Below are positions 4,950 to 7,695 of a DNA stretch of 7,695 bases, piece after piece. The notes under the pieces were generated by a model. That model was not told the DNA's origin, did not search any database, and saw only the letters and a list, made by a program, of their open reading frames with translations. This DNA is from Planctomycetota bacterium. GTDB taxonomy: Bacteria > Planctomycetota > Phycisphaerae > UBA1845 > PWPN01. Position 1 is the first letter of the stretch. Each line of letters begins with the position of its first letter. The DNA lies in the NCBI GenBank assembly GCA_016209665.1, contig JACQVT010000703.1:1-7695 (forward strand), given 5' to 3'. The translations under genes and the position numbers were made by a program.

Positions 4950-6509
4950 CTTCTTCGCTTCCTCGTGATACTCTTCCTCGGTGTTGACGTCCCAGACCGC
5001 GGCCTTGTCGGTGATGCCGGCGGCGATGTGGTCGACGGCGATCATGGCGCAGAGCATCGAGTGGTCCTGATTGTTGTAGCGGTGCTGGCCGTTGCGGCCG
5101 ACGCAGTACAGGTTCTCGAAGCGGTCGAGGAACTGCCGCAGCTCGCCGAAGCGGTTGTAGCTGCCGAAGTAGGCGGGATAGGTCTTCTTCACCCGGATGG
5201 CACAGCCATCGATGGCGTCGGCGGGGTCGATGATGTCGATCCTCGCCAGTTCGTCCCGCCCGAACGCGACGAGCTTTTCGTCGGGCCAGCTCCAGATATC
5301 GTCGGTCTCGTAGCAGAAGTATTCCAGTCCCAGCCAGGTCTTGCTCCGGTCGGCGACGAGATACGGACTCCAGTTGTTGAACACTTGCAGCCGGCCGATC
5401 TTCACGTCCGGCTCCTGGATGTAAATCCAGTTGTCGCGCACGGGCCCACCCTGGTCATCCTCCAGCTTCATCCCGTCGACCAGCAGCCCGACGGTGATGA
5501 AGTCGCGGTAGGGCAGCGTCTCGGCGATCCGGCGGCATTCCTCCGGCACCGGCGTCCGCAGACCCGCGAACAGGTCCTTGATGGCCATCGACGAGAAGAC
5601 ATAATCGGCGGCCAGCCGCGTCTCGTGGCCCGAGCGGTCCCGGGCGACGACCTCGACGATGCGGTTGCCCTCGACGCAAAACTCGGTCGCGCGATGCTCC
5701 ATGAGGATCTCGCCACCGAGCCGGCGGACCTCCTCCGCCGTGATCTCCCACATCTGGCCGGGGCCGAACTTGGGATACAAAAACCGCTCGATCAGCGAAG
5801 TCTCCGTCGACTTCTGGGTGATGTCGCCGTTGCCCTTGTTTCGGCGCTTGGCCAGCGCGTGGGCCAGGGCCTTGCGGATGGACAGCCCCTTGATCCGCTG
5901 AGCGCCCCAGTCGGCGGGGATCTCGTGACACGCCACGCCCCAGACCTTCTCGGTGTACGACTTGAAGAACGTCAGGTACAGCTCGCGGCCGAATCGGTTG
6001 ATGAGGAAGTCCTCGAGCGTGGTCTCCGGCTTCACCGGGAACGTCGACGCCCAGGCGTAGCTTGCTCCTGCCTTGGCCATCCGGGCCACGCCCATCTTGC
6101 GCACGGTGTCGGCCGAGAGGCTCAGCGGGTAGTGGTAGAGGTTACGCCGCCAGTAGATCCGCGACTTGCGCGGCCGCACGAGCATCACGCGGTCGACTTG
6201 GTCGGGATCGAGTTCCCCATTGCCGGCCATCGCCTGCGCGCGGCCCTGATAGCGGATCGCGAAGGTGTTGTCGTCGGTCTTCTCCAGCGGCATGCGGTCC
6301 AGCCACCACTGCATCACCCGCGACGACTTGCTGAAGAACCGATGGCCGCCGATGTCCATCCGGTTGCCGCGGTAGACGGCTGTCCGCGAGATGCCGCCGA
6401 AAAACGGCGACGCCTCCAGCACCACTGGCTTGACGTCCGTGCGGGTCAGCAATTCGTAGGCGGCGGTCAGGCCCGCCGGCCCCGCTCCGATGATGACGGC
6501 GGTCTTCAT
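4944..6509 (-). CDS. FAD-dependent amine-oxidase-like oxidoreductase (UDP-galactopyranose mutase / HemY superfamily)
   Basis: A 521-residue flavoprotein. The N-terminus has the dinucleotide fold [13 protein letters not shown] (8-20) with Glu32 at the end of the second strand, followed by FFGGISRT (36-43) and GGHRFFSK (54-61), typical of the amine-oxidase/phytoene-desaturase/UDP-galactopyranose-mutase superfamily. SYTEKVWG lies mid-protein, and the C-terminal FAD-contact segment is [15 protein letters not shown] (471-485). There is no signal peptide, because the hydrophobic start is the FAD-binding strand itself. Close relatives are often found in polysaccharide or glycan gene sets, so a sugar-related oxidation or mutase reaction is possible, but no glycan gene is visible here. 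ATG 6507-6509 was chosen because the fold begins directly after it and GGGAGG (6520-6525 on the minus strand) is 10 bases upstream; the longer frame to 6650 adds 47 residues with no resemblance to the family. It runs against the HD-YwgA cassette and away from pntA. Confidence 0.88.
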   Translation of the reverse strand: MKTAVIIGAGPAGLTAAYELLTRTDVKPVVLEASPFFGGISRTAVYRGNRMDIGGHRFFSKSSRVMQWWLDRMPLEKTDDNTFAIRYQGRAQAMAGNGELDPDQVDRVMLVRPRKSRIYWRRNLYHYPLSLSADTVRKMGVARMAKAGASYAWASTFPVKPETTLEDFLINRFGRELYLTFFKSYTEKVWGVACHEIPADWGAQRIKGLSIRKALAHALAKRRNKGNGDITQKSTETSLIERFLYPKFGPGQMWEITAEEVRRLGGEILMEHRATEFCVEGNRIVEVVARDRSGHETRLAADYVFSSMAIKDLFAGLRTPVPEECRRIAETLPYRDFITVGLLVDGMKLEDDQGGPVRDNWIYIQEPDVKIGRLQVFNNWSPYLVADRSKTWLGLEYFCYETDDIWSWPDEKLVAFGRDELARIDIIDPADAIDGCAIRVKKTYPAYFGSYNRFGELRQFLDRFENLYCVGRNGQHRYNNQDHSMLCAMIAVDHIAAGITDKAAVWDVNTEEEYHEEAKKG

Positions 6510-6707
6510 GCCGCGGCCGCCTCCCAACGTGCCTCGCCAAGCGGGACCGCCCTGCCCCCGCCGAAATCCCAGAACAACACCGCATCCATGGAACCGGTCC
6601 CTCTCGGTTTGAAGCCCCAGTAAGTTAGGTCCGCCCCGCCGCAAATGCAACCGACGACGCGCCCCGGAACCGCGTCACTTTGAATGCGTGCATCGCCCTG
6701 GCGGCTC
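6510..6707. other. Upstream region of the FAD gene, no gene seen
   Basis: This is the left part of the 466-base divergent intergenic region. On the minus strand a loose TTGCAT-N17-TAACTT pair occurs near 6622-6650, matching only 3 of 6 bases in each box, so it is at most a weak promoter candidate for the FAD gene. I find no convincing coding sequence. Confidence 0.4.
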
Positions 6708-6788
6708 TTGGGGGGCGGGCATCCCGCCTGCCTTCTCGTTCTGTGCGGCAAGCGAAGGCCGAGGCGGGCAAGATGCCCGTCCCCCCAA
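6708..6788. repeat. 81-bp double-hairpin palindromic element (REP/MITE-like)
   Basis: The two ends are imperfect inverted copies. The left arm, 6708-6735, reads TTGGGGGGCGGGCATC then CCGCCTGCCTTC. The right arm, 6754-6788, is its reverse complement apart from small insertions of 1, 3 and 2 bases. Each arm also folds on itself: GGCGGG-CAT-CCCGCC at 6714-6728 and CGGGCA-AGA-TGCCCG at 6765-6779, both perfect 6-bp stems with 3-base loops. The 18-base centre is 6736-6753. It lies between divergent genes, so it is not an obvious terminator for either. This design fits dispersed REP-like palindromes; copy number elsewhere in the genome cannot be seen here. Confidence 0.65.
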
Positions 6789-6975
6789 AACATGGTCAGC
6801 GTATCACGTCGATCTGTCGCCGTGCCAGCATCGCTCCTGAGTGCGGCGCGATCGGTGGACGGCGGGCGGCCTCAACGCTACCTTAGACCGCTCTCGTCGG
6901 CACGGGTCGCGCGCATCGTCGCGGGGCGGGTGGTGCCGAATCGAGTCAGTGCTCCAGGCTCCCCGAGGTGCACGC
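6789..6975. other. Leader region of pntA, no separate gene seen
   Basis: I see no gene and no strong promoter here. A GAGG at 6965-6968 is the ribosome binding site of pntA, 7 bases before its ATG. A distant 7-bp inverted repeat (TCGGCAC 6897-6903, GTGCCGA 6933-6939) is present, but its 29-base spacer makes it unpersuasive. Confidence 0.4.
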
Positions 6976-7695
6976 ATGAAGATCGGTGTCGTGAAGGAGT
7001 CCTTTCCCGGCGAACGGCGAGTGGTGCTGGTTCCCGGCGTGCTGGCCGCGCTGACCAAGGCCGGCCTCGAAACCGTGATCGAATCGGGCGCCGGCCTGCC
7101 CGCGGGTTTCCCCGATGCCGAATACCAGGAGAAGGGGGCTGTGATCGCGTCCGACCGCCGGCAGGTGCTGCGCGACGCGGACGTGCTGCTGCATGTGCGG
7201 GCCCTCGGCGCGAACCTCCAGGCCGGCCGCGACGACCTCCACGTTCTCCACAAGGGCCAGACCGTCATCGGCTTGTGCGAGCCGCTCATGGAGCCGGCGG
7301 CGGCCAAAGAACTCGCCGACCGCGGCGTCAACCTGTTCGCGATGGAACTCATCCCCCGCATCACGCGGGCCCAGAGCATGGACGCCCTGTCGAGCATGGC
7401 GTCGATCGCCGGCTACAAGGCCGTGCTGCTGGCCGCCGAGGCCCTCCCCAAGATGTTCCCCATGATGATGACCGCCGCGGGCACGATCACCGCCGCCAAG
7501 GTGTTCATCGTGGGCGCCGGCGTAGCCGGCTTGCAGGCCATCGCCACCGCCCGGCGGCTCGGGGCCGTCGTCCACGCCTACGACGTGCGGGCGGCGGTCA
7601 AGGAACAGGTGCAGAGCCTGGGGGCCCGGTTCGTCGAGATGGAACTCACCGCCGCCGAGGGCACCGGCGGCTACGCCAAGGCGATGGATGAAGAG
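6976..7695 (+). CDS. pntA: NAD(P) transhydrogenase subunit alpha, 3'-truncated by window edge
   Basis: The first 240 residues of the alpha subunit of proton-translocating Re/Si-specific NAD(P)+ transhydrogenase, which couples hydride transfer between NADH and NADP+ to the proton gradient. The soluble NAD(H)-binding domain I is visible: MKIGVVKE at the start with ERRVVLVP, then MELIPRITRAQSMDALSSMA (123-142) and AGYKAV, the alanine dehydrogenase/transhydrogenase signature, then the NAD-binding Rossmann turn VGAGVAGL (179-186). RITRAQSMDALSS favours transhydrogenase over alanine dehydrogenase. ATG 6976 has GAGG at 6965-6968, 7 bases upstream. The frame is open to the last base, so it cannot be seen whether this is the short alpha form (domain I only) or the long form with membrane helices, nor whether the beta subunit follows. 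Codon use is very GC-rich (44/60 in line 7201-7260), as expected of a native chromosomal gene. Confidence 0.93.
   Translation, partial: MKIGVVKESFPGERRVVLVPGVLAALTKAGLETVIESGAGLPAGFPDAEYQEKGAVIASDRRQVLRDADVLLHVRALGANLQAGRDDLHVLHKGQTVIGLCEPLMEPAAAKELADRGVNLFAMELIPRITRAQSMDALSSMASIAGYKAVLLAAEALPKMFPMMMTAAGTITAAKVFIVGAGVAGLQAIATARRLGAVVHAYDVRAAVKEQVQSLGARFVEMELTAAEGTGGYAKAMDEE

Noticed and set aside
4965..6623. Plus-strand open frame of 552 codons opposite the FAD gene
   Set aside because: Its product is a Val/Asp/His/Leu-rich mirror of the FAD gene's codons with no domain; the minus-strand frame has clear FAD-binding motifs.
6897..6939. 7-bp inverted repeat TCGGCAC/GTGCCGA upstream of pntA
   Set aside because: The 29-base spacer and GC-rich context make a chance match likely; no promoter element is aligned with it.
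6684..7691. Plus-strand open frame of 335 codons near the right end
   Set aside because: It is in a different frame from pntA, is extremely Arg/Gly/Pro-rich, and crosses the palindromic repeat; pntA from 6976 explains the region.
1..7695. CRISPR array, tRNA or rRNA genes, insertion sequence transposase
   Set aside because: I looked for repeated spacers, cloverleaf-like segments and transposase motifs on both strands and saw none.

Overview
This 7.7 kb window is GC-rich bacterial DNA, tightly packed, with good Shine-Dalgarno sites. I cannot name the organism. The high GC, the PntA/FAD-enzyme setting and a palindromic repeat with GGGCAT/ATGCCC cores remind me of Planctomycetes-type metagenome assemblies, but that is an impression, not a result.

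Layout, left to right. (1) 1-732, plus strand: the 3' part of a sigma-54-dependent activator (AAA+ core plus Fis-type helix-turn-helix). (2) About 943-2746, plus strand: a compact operon with its own extended -10 promoter. It encodes two different DUF488 proteins whose genes overlap by 14 nt, then a protein I recognise as dual-OB-domain-like. That third gene ends at a TAA, but 11 further in-frame codons after it look like the true last beta-strand. (3) About 2890-4919, plus strand: a two-gene cassette with its own sigma-70-type promoter, encoding a complete SAMHD1/YwfO-type HD phosphohydrolase and a YwgA-like protein. Sampled lines of this cassette are 47-48% GC, against 62-73% in the genes on either side, which suggests horizontal arrival. 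(4) 4944-6509, minus strand: an FAD-dependent amine-oxidase/UDP-galactopyranose-mutase-like oxidoreductase, convergent with the cassette. (5) 6510-6975: a divergent intergenic region holding an 81-bp double-hairpin palindromic element (REP/MITE-like). (6) 6976 to the window end, plus strand: the N-terminal 240 residues of NAD(P) transhydrogenase subunit alpha (pntA).

How the genes may work together: the outer genes (activator, FAD enzyme, pntA) look like ordinary chromosomal genes. The five genes between about 943 and 4919 look accessory. Families of this kind (DUF488, dual-OB, HD dNTP hydrolase, YwgA) act, or are suspected to act, on nucleotides or nucleic acids, so the block could be one nucleotide-centred conflict (defence) island or two independent modules side by side. 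The separate promoters and different base composition favour two modules. This is inference; nothing in the sequence proves a defence role.
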